Notes under the pieces: model-generated
What the model saw: only the letters and a program-made list of their open reading frames with translations
What the model was told of the DNA's origin: nothing
Database searches by the model: none
Made by a program: the position numbers and the translations under genes
Assembly (NCBI GenBank): GCA_965277775.1
Contig: OZ255843.1
Coordinates: forward strand, 558,001 to 622,000
Direction: 5' to 3'
Source: G965195345 sp965277775
GTDB taxonomy: Bacteria > Pseudomonadota > Gammaproteobacteria > CAKMZV01
Length of the DNA stretch: 64,000 nucleotides
In this document: positions 18,019-26,104 of the stretch, one piece after another
Layout: each line of letters begins with the position of its first letter
Numbering within the stretch: position 1 is the stretch's first letter

Positions 18019-18967
18019 TGGTCGGTTTGCCTGCCAAAAAATAGCTGATATGGCCTATGGTTTGATCCCACAAAGTTTGCATGGCTGCCTCAGAGGTCCA
18101 TGCAACATGGGGTGTGATAATCACATTTTTTCTATGGGAAACTGCCAAAAGCGGGTTGTCGGTCGGCGGCGGTTCCTTAGACAATACATCAAAGCCCAGA
18201 CCTGAAATCAAACCTCTATCTAAGGCATCAACCGCTGCGACCTCATCAACCAATCCACCTCTGGAGGTATTTATTAAAATGGGTTTATTTTGCATCATTT
18301 CAAATTCTGCATAGGAAATTAGATGATGTGTGGATTCTGACAATGGCAGATGTAAACTAATCACATGACTAATCGCAAGCACTTCTTCAAATGGGGTATA
18401 GTCTTCCCCGTTCATATTTGTAGCCCCTTTGCGTCCTGAAAAACAAACCTGCATGCCTAAGGCACGTGCAATTTTGGCAACAGTCTGGCCTAACACACCC
18501 CTTCCAATGATGCCGATTGTCGCACCATTCAAGTCTTCAATATTATGGGAAAAGAAGCAAAATTGCTCTGATCGAGACCATTCCCCGTCAATCACATCCT
18601 GTCTGTAGTTTATAAGATTACGCTTCAGAGCGAAGATCAGAGCAAATGTATGCTCAGGTACAGTATTCACGGCATAGCCTCGAACATTTGAAACCACAAT
18701 ACCGCGCTCAGAGCAGGTAGCAACATCGACAATGTCATAGCCTGTGGCTGCAATCGCAATCATTTTCAGTTTTGGTAATTGGGCTAAATGCTCGGAGCGC
18801 AACGGCACTTTATTGGTAATGATAATGTCTGCATCTGCCGCCCGATCCAGCACTTGATCGGGTTTTGTTCTTGGATAAACTGTCCATTCATGCTCTGTTT
18901 GAGGCCGATTCAGAACAACACTCGGGCCTATGGTTTCACGATCTAAAAATACAATTTTATGACGCAT
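18005..18967 (-). CDS. D-2-hydroxyacid dehydrogenase (hydroxypyruvate reductase/glycerate dehydrogenase-like)
   Basis: A 320-residue NAD(P)-dependent dehydrogenase. The NAD fold shows GIIGRGVLGQ; catalytic residues are Arg in NTSRGGLVDE, Glu in DVLSKEPP and His in TPHVAW. Its start (KIVFLDRE) and length resemble HprA, the glycerate dehydrogenase that interconverts hydroxypyruvate and D-glycerate. In this operon it probably links hydroxypyruvate, a classic transketolase ketol donor, to glycerate for the kinase next door. Formate, phosphoglycerate or other D-2-hydroxyacid substrates cannot be excluded from sequence. Confidence 0.85.
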   Translation of the reverse strand: MRHKIVFLDRETIGPSVVLNRPQTEHEWTVYPRTKPDQVLDRAADADIIITNKVPLRSEHLAQLPKLKMIAIAATGYDIVDVATCSERGIVVSNVRGYAVNTVPEHTFALIFALKRNLINYRQDVIDGEWSRSEQFCFFSHNIEDLNGATIGIIGRGVLGQTVAKIARALGMQVCFSGRKGATNMNGEDYTPFEEVLAISHVISLHLPLSESTHHLISYAEFEMMQNKPILINTSRGGLVDEVAAVDALDRGLISGLGFDVLSKEPPPTDNPLLAVSHRKNVIITPHVAWTSEAAMQTLWDQTIGHISYFLAGKPTNVIT

Positions 18968-18972
18968 TATTC

Positions 18973-19863
18973 CTATTCTCTAACGCGCTTATTATTGAGC
19001 ATTTCATATACTTTTACGACGGCTGCATCATCCATTTTGCCATAGCCCTGAGATGAAGCATCTGCTAAAACTTGTGCGGCCGTTGACGCCAAAAGCAACG
19101 AGGCACCACAGTCTTTTCCAACGTTCATGACCAAATCTAAATCCTTTACAAAAATATCAATCATGGAACGTGGTGCATAATCATTATCTAAAATGCGTGG
19201 CACTCTATCTTTGAACATCCAACTTTGACCCGCCGATTCTGCGACTATGTCAAACAAAGTATCGGCATCACAGCCCGCCTTTACACCAAATGCCATCAAC
19301 TCAGCCGCCGCAACCAAATGAACCCCTGCTGCTAACTGATGCACGACTTTATACGTTGCCGCTTGTCCTGGCGTATCCCCCAACTTGTATGTTTTTTTGG
19401 AAATCGCTTGCAGTACCTTTTTGGCACAGGCAAAGGACGCGCTGCTACCCGACGCCATAATGGTTAAGGTTCCCTCATCAGCGCCTACTTGTCCACCCGA
19501 TACTGGAGCATCGAGCAAATTTAGTCCATACTGCTTCAAATCAGCCTCTAAAGCCCGTACTTCGCTGGGTGACACGGTCGAACACAACATGATGGTCGTG
19601 CCCTCATCGGCCGCCGCGGCTAAACCCTCATCCAAGAGAATTCTACGCGCTTGGTCGATATTGACCACCATAATAATAATGAGCTGCACTGATTGAGTGA
19701 CTGTGTCTCTGGTGGAAGGTGTGCCTCCTAACTCAGAAAAACGCACCATTGCGTCTGGTGAAATATCATATCCTTTTAGCGGAATGCCCGCTTTGATGAT
19801 GTTTTTTGCCATGCCCATACCCATGGCGCCTAAACCAATGATTGCAGTTTGAATGTGACTCAT
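18973..19863 (-). CDS. Beta-hydroxyacid dehydrogenase (tartronate semialdehyde reductase-like)
   Basis: A 296-residue 3-hydroxyisobutyrate dehydrogenase family protein. It has the N-terminal GLGAMGMGMA NAD(P) motif, the substrate-binding DAPVSGGQVGADEGTL block, and the catalytic Lys region YKVVHQLAAGVHLVA. GarR (tartronate semialdehyde to glycerate) and YihU-type sulpholactaldehyde reductases belong here. The start shares bases with the transketolase C stop (TAATG). A second family member lies at 59.5 kb. In the operon it likely reduces a C3 semialdehyde formed by the transketolase route. Confidence 0.87.
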   Translation of the reverse strand: MSHIQTAIIGLGAMGMGMAKNIIKAGIPLKGYDISPDAMVRFSELGGTPSTRDTVTQSVQLIIIMVVNIDQARRILLDEGLAAAADEGTTIMLCSTVSPSEVRALEADLKQYGLNLLDAPVSGGQVGADEGTLTIMASGSSASFACAKKVLQAISKKTYKLGDTPGQAATYKVVHQLAAGVHLVAAAELMAFGVKAGCDADTLFDIVAESAGQSWMFKDRVPRILDNDYAPRSMIDIFVKDLDLVMNVGKDCGASLLLASTAAQVLADASSQGYGKMDDAAVVKVYEMLNNKRVRE

Positions 19864-20906
19864 TACGACTCATTCATCCAGTTTTTAACAGACTCAACGA
19901 CCGTCGCAACTGACAAGCCATACCGATCGTGTAATGTTGGCAATGCACCGGCATCCAAAAATTCATCAGGCAAAGCAATTTGACGAAATTTTGGCGCAAT
20001 GCCACTACGCAAAAGACTGCCCGCAACGGCTTCCCCCAAGCCACCAACGATGGAATGATTTTCAGCTGTTACCAACAAACGTCCCTTCCTACTGGCCTCG
20101 CTGGTAATTGTTTCCACATCTAAGGGTTTGATGGTCGGTACATGCAGCACCGCGCAATCCACCTTATCCTTCTCCAATTGCTCAGCAGCCAGTAAAGCAC
20201 GCATGGTCATCAATCCAGACGTAACGAATAAAACATCATTGCCATCGCGTAACAGGCTTGCTTTGCCCAATTGAAATTTATAATCATAGTTCTGTAGAAT
20301 GCTCGGCACTTTGCCACGCAACAGGCGCATATAGACAGGCCCTTTGTATTGGGAGATGGCCTCCGTTGCCAACTCAATATCCAAAGCATCGCAGGGATCA
20401 ACAATCGTCAAATTAGGCATCCCTCTAAAAATTGCAATATCTTCAGTCGCTTGATGACTGGGTCCATAGCCTGTGGTCAGTCCTGGCAAGGCACACACAA
20501 TTTTGACATCCAGGCTTTCTTCGGCAATGGCCATACAAATAAAATCATAAGCACGACGAGAAGCAAAAACAGCATAGGTCGTTGCAAAAGGGGTGAAACC
20601 TTCGCGTGCCAGGCCTGCAGCGGTTGAAATCATCGCTTGTTCTGCCATACCCATCTGATAATATCTGTCTGGATTTTGCTGCGCAAACACGTGTAAGTCA
20701 GTATATTTCGCCAGATCAGCCGTCACACCTAAAATCTTGTCATTGGTTTTTGCAAGACGGTTCAGCGTATTGCCGAACGGCGCCAGTACCGTAGGCAAGC
20801 CTTCAGCAGCCAAGGAAGCAATCATGGCTGACGTTTTTAATCGCGCTTCAGGCGCTACCGGCTTACGTGGTGTATATTTAGAAAGTTTCATTTTTGTGTA
20901 ACTCAT
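19863..20906 (-). CDS. Transketolase, C-terminal subunit (split enzyme)
   Basis: A 347-residue protein made of the Pyr domain and C-terminal domain of transketolase: DRYYQMGMAEQAMISTAAGLA carries the catalytic Glu for the thiamine ring, followed by PFATTYAVFASRRAYDFI and TAENHSIVGGLGEAV. It must pair with the N-terminal subunit encoded just upstream, which it overlaps. The ATG at 20906 is chosen; another Met at 20891 is possible. Known split transketolases in catabolic operons include AptAB (apulose-4-phosphate) and SqwGH (sulphofructose). Confidence 0.9.
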   Translation of the reverse strand: MSYTKMKLSKYTPRKPVAPEARLKTSAMIASLAAEGLPTVLAPFGNTLNRLAKTNDKILGVTADLAKYTDLHVFAQQNPDRYYQMGMAEQAMISTAAGLAREGFTPFATTYAVFASRRAYDFICMAIAEESLDVKIVCALPGLTTGYGPSHQATEDIAIFRGMPNLTIVDPCDALDIELATEAISQYKGPVYMRLLRGKVPSILQNYDYKFQLGKASLLRDGNDVLFVTSGLMTMRALLAAEQLEKDKVDCAVLHVPTIKPLDVETITSEASRKGRLLVTAENHSIVGGLGEAVAGSLLRSGIAPKFRQIALPDEFLDAGALPTLHDRYGLSVATVVESVKNWMNES

Positions 20907-21711
20907 CAAGTGTTTTTATCGCCAAATCCCACTCTTCTCTGCTAACGTTGAGAAAATGGTTTTTATCGCGCTCTTCTAAAAATGGAATCCCCTTTGCCAT
21001 CTTGGTATTGCAAATAATAACGCGTGGCTCAGCTGATTGGTGACCACGTGCATTATCAAAAGCCCTCACCAAGGCTTCCAAATCATTGCCATCTACCCGT
21101 TGCACATACCAGCCAAAGGCGCGCCACTTATCTTCTAATGGTTCAGTGCGCAGCACTTTTTGCGAGGGGCCATCTGCTTGTTGATTGTTAAAGTCAACAA
21201 CTGCAATCAAATTATCCAAGCCGTGATGTGCTGCAGCCAGAGCAGCCTCCCAAGTAGAACCTTCGCCTAATTCGCCATCCGATAATATATTATAAATAAA
21301 TGATTTGGATTTTTTGCGCTTCAACCCTAAAGCGCCCCCGACGGCTATGCCCAATCCGTGACCCAATGAGCCACCGGTGATTTCCATGCCTGGGGTATAA
21401 GCGGCCATGCCTGACATAGGCATTCTGCTGTCATCACCACCATAGGTTTCCAACTCATCTTCTGGTAAAATTTTCGCTTCAATCAACGCCGCATAAAGCG
21501 CAATCGCATAATGCCCAATGGAAAGATAGAGCCTATCTCGGCCTTCCCATTGATCATCATCTGGTCGGTAATTTAGTGCATGAAAATAGCAAACAGCCAG
21601 CACATCTGAAAATCCTAAAGCCTGAGCAATATAGCCTTGCTCTTGTACTTGTCCCATCCTTAAAGCATGACGGCGTATGCGGTATGCACGTTCTTTTAAA
21701 GAAATATCCAT
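20878..21711 (-). CDS. Transketolase, N-terminal subunit (split enzyme)
   Basis: A 277-residue protein that forms the PP domain of a split transketolase. It has GGSLGHGLGIAVGGALG, the thiamine diphosphate/Mg motif SDGELGEGSTWEA followed by NN about 28 residues on, and a typical start. It would transfer a two-carbon ketol unit with the downstream subunit. The substrate is unknown. It is separated from dctP by 183 bases that contain a strong terminator-like hairpin. Confidence 0.92.
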   Translation of the reverse strand: MDISLKERAYRIRRHALRMGQVQEQGYIAQALGFSDVLAVCYFHALNYRPDDDQWEGRDRLYLSIGHYAIALYAALIEAKILPEDELETYGGDDSRMPMSGMAAYTPGMEITGGSLGHGLGIAVGGALGLKRKKSKSFIYNILSDGELGEGSTWEAALAAAHHGLDNLIAVVDFNNQQADGPSQKVLRTEPLEDKWRAFGWYVQRVDGNDLEALVRAFDNARGHQSAEPRVIICNTKMAKGIPFLEERDKNHFLNVSREEWDLAIKTLDELHKNETF

Positions 21712-21823
21712 ATCAACAACTCTATTAAAAACACCAAAAATTGATCATAAGACCTCGACAATCCTTAGGTCATACATTAAACACGAATGTGTCTAATCAT
21801 TCTCTAACGGATGCTATAACCTT

Positions 21824-21866
21824 AAAAAAACCGGGGCCAGCGCTTATGCTGCGCAAGCACCCGGTT
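21824..21866 (-). terminator. Intrinsic terminator / read-through attenuator after dctP
   Basis: Read on the minus strand, AACCGGG and CCCGGTT pair around a 24-base insert that can itself fold (GCGC/GCGC or GCTT/AAGC), followed directly by a run of T. It lies 28 bases past the dctP stop and upstream of the transketolase genes. Such a site lets the binding protein be made in excess while some transcripts read through into the enzyme genes. Confidence 0.75.
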
Positions 21867-21894
21867 AACTTCAATCAATGATTATGATTCTCTG

Positions 21895-22881
21895 TTATTT
21901 TGAAGCCGAAGCAGCGGCCTTTTGAATACGCGGAACAATATCGCCTATTTCTTTTTCCCACTTTTCATAGACAGAAGCCGTTGCTTTTTTGAAAGCAGCC
22001 GAATCCACATCATTGAACTTCGCACCTTCAGACTTTAACTTCTGCTCTAACTCAACATCAGCCGTTAAAAACACGCCCCGATTAAACCATGTTGCTGCGT
22101 GCATTGCCTGTCTTATATTCTTTTTATCCTGTTGAGAAAGCTTGTCCCACCACCTCTTAGAACCCAGCACAGGTGCCATTTCGTACTTATGGTTGGAGCG
22201 CGCAATATAAGGTGTCAACTCATGTAGTCTTGATGAGTAGATGTTCGCCAAAGGGTTTTCCTGTCCTTCAAACACACCAGACTGCAACGCAGAGGGTAAT
22301 TCTGAAAAGGCCAATGGTGCAGGGCTTGCACCAAGTGCCCTAAAGGCATCGAGGGTTACTTGACTTTGTGGCGTACGAATTTTCATACCTTTAATGTCTG
22401 CTGGCGTTCTGATCGGTTTGGATGTGTGCGTTATCTTGCGAATACCGTTATCCCACCAAGCCAAAACGACGTAGCCCTTTACCTCTAATTTTTTAGCAAT
22501 AGAGTCACCAATTGGACCATCTAGAACTTCCCAAGCTTGGGGCAGACTAGAAAACAGATATGGCAATCCAAAAGCATTAAGTTCTGGAACCAATTCAGCG
22601 ACGGGGCCATCTGAGTTCACCGTAATTTCCATCGTGCCCAAGCGTACCGATTTCAGCATCTTTCTATCATCACCCAAGGTTGCCGAATGAGCCACTCTGG
22701 TCTCAAATTTTCCACGAGATAGCTGCGCTAAAATATCACCAAACATGATAGCAGCGGTTACACGCGGGTTGCCTGGCTTACCATTTGTACCCACTGTCAC
22801 CTGTTCAGCGAGTACGCCCTGAATGGGTGCGGTGATGCCAAAAGCAAAAAACATCAATGTTGCAATTAATTTAAATTTCAT
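21895..22881 (-). CDS. dctP: TRAP transporter substrate-binding protein (DctP family)
   Basis: A 328-residue periplasmic protein. Residues 1-25 form a signal peptide ending VLA. The family block KGMKIRTPQSQ with the conserved carboxylate-binding Arg is followed by ALGASPAPLAFSELPSALQSG and the Q/E-N-P turn. TRAP binding proteins normally bind an acid through this Arg, so the substrate is probably a carboxylate (or sulphonate). An AGGA ribosome site precedes the ATG by about 8 bases. It is the first gene of the operon and sits behind the LysR gene. Confidence 0.93.
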   Translation of the reverse strand: MKFKLIATLMFFAFGITAPIQGVLAEQVTVGTNGKPGNPRVTAAIMFGDILAQLSRGKFETRVAHSATLGDDRKMLKSVRLGTMEITVNSDGPVAELVPELNAFGLPYLFSSLPQAWEVLDGPIGDSIAKKLEVKGYVVLAWWDNGIRKITHTSKPIRTPADIKGMKIRTPQSQVTLDAFRALGASPAPLAFSELPSALQSGVFEGQENPLANIYSSRLHELTPYIARSNHKYEMAPVLGSKRWWDKLSQQDKKNIRQAMHAATWFNRGVFLTADVELEQKLKSEGAKFNDVDSAAFKKATASVYEKWEKEIGDIVPRIQKAAASASK

Positions 22882-22900
22882 AATATGTCCTCATTAGATA

Positions 22901-22914
22901 TTGAAATATTTCAA
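22901..22914. promoter_or_regulatory. 14-bp perfect palindrome in the dctP leader
   Basis: TTGAAATATTTCAA reads the same on both strands and ends 20 bases upstream of the dctP ATG, just ahead of its ribosome site. It may be an operator for the operon; AT-rich palindromes of this size also arise by chance. Confidence 0.35.
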
Positions 22915-23017
22915 CGAAGTTTGGGCAAAGCATTCAAACTGACACTGCCAAAACCGCGTTCACATTATCTAAGCACAAAACCAACCATTGTTCACACTAG
23001 ATTCTATGCAAGATAAG

Positions 23018-23037
23018 GTAAGCGAGTATTCGCTTAC
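23018..23037. promoter_or_regulatory. Inverted repeat upstream of dctP, candidate LysR operator
   Basis: GTAAGCGA-GTAT-TCGCTTAC is a perfect 8-bp inverted repeat about 140 bases upstream of the dctP ATG, between it and the LysR gene. On the minus strand it is not followed by a T run, so an operator is more likely than a LysR-gene terminator. The spacing suits a LysR-type activator site. Confidence 0.5.
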
Positions 23038-23103
23038 TCGTAAACCATTTTAGTAACTTGAATTATTTTGGTCAATTACAAAAAAATATGCGCGCCTTAA
23101 GTT

Positions 23104-24045
23104 TTACTTAATAACTGCGCCTGCGATGGTTAATAACCGCTTTTTTTCAGAATCGTGGTGCTGTGCTTGAACGGTCAACCATTCAATAAAAGAACCCACA
23201 CATTTTTTATTCAGATGATTAAAGGGGCAAACGATCCAATAGGTTTTTAGAACGATGGGCGTTAGCCCTTTAACCAATGGAACCAACTCGCCATTTCTTA
23301 ACTCTTTCATGGTGAGTGTTGCCGTTTCTAATGAAATGCCACTACCCGATTTTACGGCTTGCACAGACATTAAGGAACGGTCAAACCTTAGCCCATTATC
23401 AAAATCAACTTTGGCCAAATTTTGGTGGGCACACCAATTTTCCCAAGTGACGAGCGCTCGGGTTGTATGAATCAGTTTAAATGATTTCAATGCAGCCATC
23501 ACTCCATGCTTTTCAGCATACTGCGCTATGTCTGGGGTACAAAGGGGCAAAACGTAGTCACTTGCCAATGCTTGAAGATAAAGACCATCAGGGGTATCAA
23601 GCGAATAGCGAATTTCAAAATCCACATTCTCTTTTTCAAAATCAGTGGGTTCAGAAGACGCATTCACGTGCAGATTGACAGCCTCATTTTGAGCAATATA
23701 TTGGTTTAACAAATCCCCCAGCCAAATCACACCAAAACTGAAAGGTACGCGCACTACCAAGCTATCATAATCTGTCGTTAACCCAACCTGATTCCTCACT
23801 TCATTTAATAGCACCAGCGCTTTAGACACAGAATGTAATAGTATGGAACCTTTCTCTGTTATGACCAAGCGTCCTTTGACTCTCCTGAACAAGGATACAC
23901 CCATCTCTTCTTCAAGTGACTGAATATGCTGGCTGACTGCGGGCGCTGAGACTGATAATTCCTGTGCAGCCAGGCTGATGCTTGAATGGCGAGCTACGCT
24001 TTCAAAATACACCAATTTATTAAGTTTTCTTAACTGTGCTAACAT
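23104..24045 (-). CDS. LysR family transcriptional regulator
   Basis: A 313-residue regulator with an N-terminal winged helix (about 1-60, with SISLAAQELSVSAPAVSQHIQ as the recognition part) and a C-terminal effector domain. The linker and effector region resemble GcvA-type members. It reads in the same direction as, and lies directly upstream of, the TRAP/split-transketolase operon, so it is the likely pathway activator, responding to the transported acid or an intermediate. Confidence 0.9.
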   Translation of the reverse strand: MLAQLRKLNKLVYFESVARHSSISLAAQELSVSAPAVSQHIQSLEEEMGVSLFRRVKGRLVITEKGSILLHSVSKALVLLNEVRNQVGLTTDYDSLVVRVPFSFGVIWLGDLLNQYIAQNEAVNLHVNASSEPTDFEKENVDFEIRYSLDTPDGLYLQALASDYVLPLCTPDIAQYAEKHGVMAALKSFKLIHTTRALVTWENWCAHQNLAKVDFDNGLRFDRSLMSVQAVKSGSGISLETATLTMKELRNGELVPLVKGLTPIVLKTYWIVCPFNHLNKKCVGSFIEWLTVQAQHHDSEKKRLLTIAGAVIK

Positions 24046-24350
24046 CCTTTTCCTTCGTTACTAGTCAAAGCTTTTACTGTCAACTTGAATCACCGACCTA
24101 TGCCATGATTGCATTAAACAGTGCCATTGAGCAGTATAGCACTCTGCGCTTTATTCTTGCCAGAAAAAAACCGCCTTCATTCAGTGTGAAAATCGAAAAT
24201 TTGTTCTGTGACCCAATTCTACCCTTGCCCTTCCAAATCGTGCGTGGCTCAAATGCGCAGAGTGCCAGAGCATAAGATTCATAGCCATTTGGTCCGCCAT
24301 CCCCTGAATTTCACCGGGTTTCTAAGTGATATTTTAAGGTTGATTGGCCC

Positions 24351-24366
24351 TTGATAAATTTATCAA
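24351..24366. promoter_or_regulatory. 16-bp perfect palindrome upstream of the betaine operon
   Basis: TTGATAAATTTATCAA is a perfect palindrome 20 bases upstream of the candidate -35 box. Its half-site TTGAT resembles the CTGATTGAC half-site of the next palindrome, so it may be a second, weaker regulator site. Confidence 0.45.
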
Positions 24367-24382
24367 TCTTTTTAATTGCCAA

Positions 24383-24406
24383 CTGATTGACAAGTTAGTC
24401 AATCAG
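24383..24406. promoter_or_regulatory. Candidate TetR/BetI-type operator
   Basis: CTGATTGAC-AAGTTA-GTCAATCAG is a perfect 9-bp inverted repeat. It covers the -35 box and the spacer of the only strong promoter before the TetR gene, as expected for an autorepressing TetR-family regulator that also controls the downstream betaine genes. Confidence 0.7.
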
Positions 24407-24415
24407 TATGATAAT
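24387..24415 (+). promoter_or_regulatory. Sigma70-type promoter of the betaine operon
   Basis: TTGACA (24387-24392) is a consensus -35 box. It is 17 bases from GATAAT (24410-24415); TATGAT three bases earlier is an alternative. Transcription would begin near 24422 and leave about 80 bases of leader before the TetR ATG at 24501. Confidence 0.65.
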
Positions 24416-24500
24416 GGCGACTTTATAGTGCCACTAAATGATTGATGAAACCATCATGGCTGTGGCGTAAGAGCCTTTTAATTGAGCCTATAGTTATCGT

Positions 24501-25136
24501 ATGATTGCCAACCACGCTGAAGAAAATTCGCAAAAGTTTGAAACCATCGAGCATACTCTGCTTCAAACGCTCAATGTCGTCAGTGAGTATGGCGTTGAAG
24601 GTGCCACAACCAAACGCATCAGCAAAAAAACAGGGATGTCAACGGGCATCTTGCATCACCATTTTGGCACCAAAGAAAACCTCATTTATGAAGCTTATGC
24701 CTATTTTGTAGAGGACATTCGCTTAAAAACTTTAAAGGTGTCAAAATCGGATGTCGATGCTTTTGAGAAGCTGATTCAGTATGTGCTCATCCATTTTAGT
24801 AAGGATCACAGCTCACCAGCACGCGCTAAAATTTGGCTCAGTTTTTGGAGTCAATCTTTGAGTGACGATCGAGTTCAACGGCTGCTTCATGTGTATCATC
24901 ATCGCATGATCAGTAATTTCGCCCACCAATTTCAAATAATCCATGGCGATGCTACTTGGGCAAGCCAAGCCGCAAAAACTTATTTTGCCAATTTTCAAGG
25001 TTTCTGGGTATCGAGCGTGGTCACTCAAATGTACCCCACCGCGCAATCGACTCAACAAGACATTCGGCGCGCCTTGACAGAAATCATCCATAAAAATCCA
25101 TTGGTCACCAAACCAACACCAGGAGATACTCAATGA
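24501..25136 (+). CDS. TetR family regulator, BetI-like
   Basis: A 211-residue regulator with an N-terminal helix-turn-helix (about 15-65): GVEGATTKRISKKTGMSTGILHHHFGTKENL, the second half of which closely follows BetI. The C-terminal ligand domain is all-helical. BetI represses betaine genes and responds to choline; here the gene is first in an operon for glycine betaine breakdown, so betaine, dimethylglycine or choline are likely effectors. Its stop overlaps the dipeptidase ATG (ATGA). Pseudomonas uses AraC-type GbdR for the same genes, so control differs here. Confidence 0.88.
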   Translation: MIANHAEENSQKFETIEHTLLQTLNVVSEYGVEGATTKRISKKTGMSTGILHHHFGTKENLIYEAYAYFVEDIRLKTLKVSKSDVDAFEKLIQYVLIHFSKDHSSPARAKIWLSFWSQSLSDDRVQRLLHVYHHRMISNFAHQFQIIHGDATWASQAAKTYFANFQGFWVSSVVTQMYPTAQSTQQDIRRALTEIIHKNPLVTKPTPGDTQ

Positions 25137-26104
25137 CATTACACGACTCGCTCATCGTTATAGACGGACTGATCGTTTCAAAATGGGAACGTTCTGTGTA
25201 TGAAGACATGCACAAAGGCGGTATTACCGCAGCCAATTGCACGGTGGCTTTTTGGGAAAATTTCCAAGGCACGGTCAATAACATTGCCAATATGAATAAA
25301 GACATTGACGACAATGCTGATCTATTGCTCAAAGTTTGGACCACCAAAGACATTATGAGAGCCAAGGCGGAGAACAAAACTGGTATTATGATGGGTCTGC
25401 AAAATGCCCATCCCATCGAAGACAATTTGGGCTATGTGCAAGTGTTGAAAGATTTGGGCGTGGGCATCATTCAGATGGCTTACAACACCCAAAACCTTAT
25501 ATGCACCGGTTGCTACGAAACCGATAAGGGCTTATCCGATTACGGCCACGATGTGGTTGAAGCCATGAATAAAGCAGGCGTGTTGTGCGATCTGTCTCAC
25601 GTTGGCGCCAAAAGTTCCAGAGACATCATATTGGCTTCCAAAAAGCCCGTTTGTTATTCGCATTGCTTGCCAGCAGGATTGAAAGAGCATCCACGCAATA
25701 AATCCGATGAGGACCTGAAATTCATTGCCGAACAAGGCGGTTTTGTCGGTGTAACCATGTTTCCACCCTTTTTGGAAAATGGCATTCATTCAACCGTTGA
25801 TGACTATGTTAAAGCCATTGGCTATATTGTCAATATTGTGGGTGAAGATCGCGTTGGCGTTGGCACAGATTTCACCCAAGGTCATGATCGCGCATTTTTT
25901 GATTACATCACGCACGACAAAGGCTTTGGCCGTAAACTGACTGAATTTGGTGAAATCATCAACCCCAAAGGCATACAAACCTTAGGCGAATTCCCCAACC
26001 TCACCGATGCCATGCAAAGAGCCGGTTGGTCCGATTCAAAAATTGAAAAAATCATGGGAGCCAACTGGGTTCAGCTCCTCAAAGAAGTATGGATGGAGGA
26101 CTGA
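25133..26104 (+). CDS. Membrane dipeptidase-like protein (peptidase M19), betaine cluster type
   Basis: A 323-residue M19/renal dipeptidase family TIM-barrel hydrolase. Recognisable blocks are TGIMMGLQNAHPIEDN with the metal-bridging Glu replaced or shifted relative to classic M19 (QNAHP), CDLSHVGAKSS with a metal-binding His, and YSHCLPAGLKEHPRNKSDE. The homologue PA5396 sits in the same position of the Pseudomonas aeruginosa dimethylglycine cluster. The substrate is not established. It overlaps both neighbours by a few bases (ATGA at its start, TGATG at its end), so it is tightly co-translated with the pathway. Confidence 0.85.
   Translation: MTLHDSLIVIDGLIVSKWERSVYEDMHKGGITAANCTVAFWENFQGTVNNIANMNKDIDDNADLLLKVWTTKDIMRAKAENKTGIMMGLQNAHPIEDNLGYVQVLKDLGVGIIQMAYNTQNLICTGCYETDKGLSDYGHDVVEAMNKAGVLCDLSHVGAKSSRDIILASKKPVCYSHCLPAGLKEHPRNKSDEDLKFIAEQGGFVGVTMFPPFLENGIHSTVDDYVKAIGYIVNIVGEDRVGVGTDFTQGHDRAFFDYITHDKGFGRKLTEFGEIINPKGIQTLGEFPNLTDAMQRAGWSDSKIEKIMGANWVQLLKEVWMED

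Larger units (their letters stand above)
24046..24500. other. 455-bp divergent intergenic region
   Basis: Separates the divergent LysR and TetR genes. The right half holds the promoter and palindromes listed separately. The left half has no convincing gene; a 79-codon open frame beginning inside the lysR start lacks a ribosome site and any family resemblance. A weak A-run element near 24170 resembles ones near 40080 and 41385. Confidence 0.6.

Noticed and set aside
24036..24275. 79-codon frame in the LysR-TetR gap
   Set aside because: Starts inside the lysR start region, lacks a ribosome site and homology signals.
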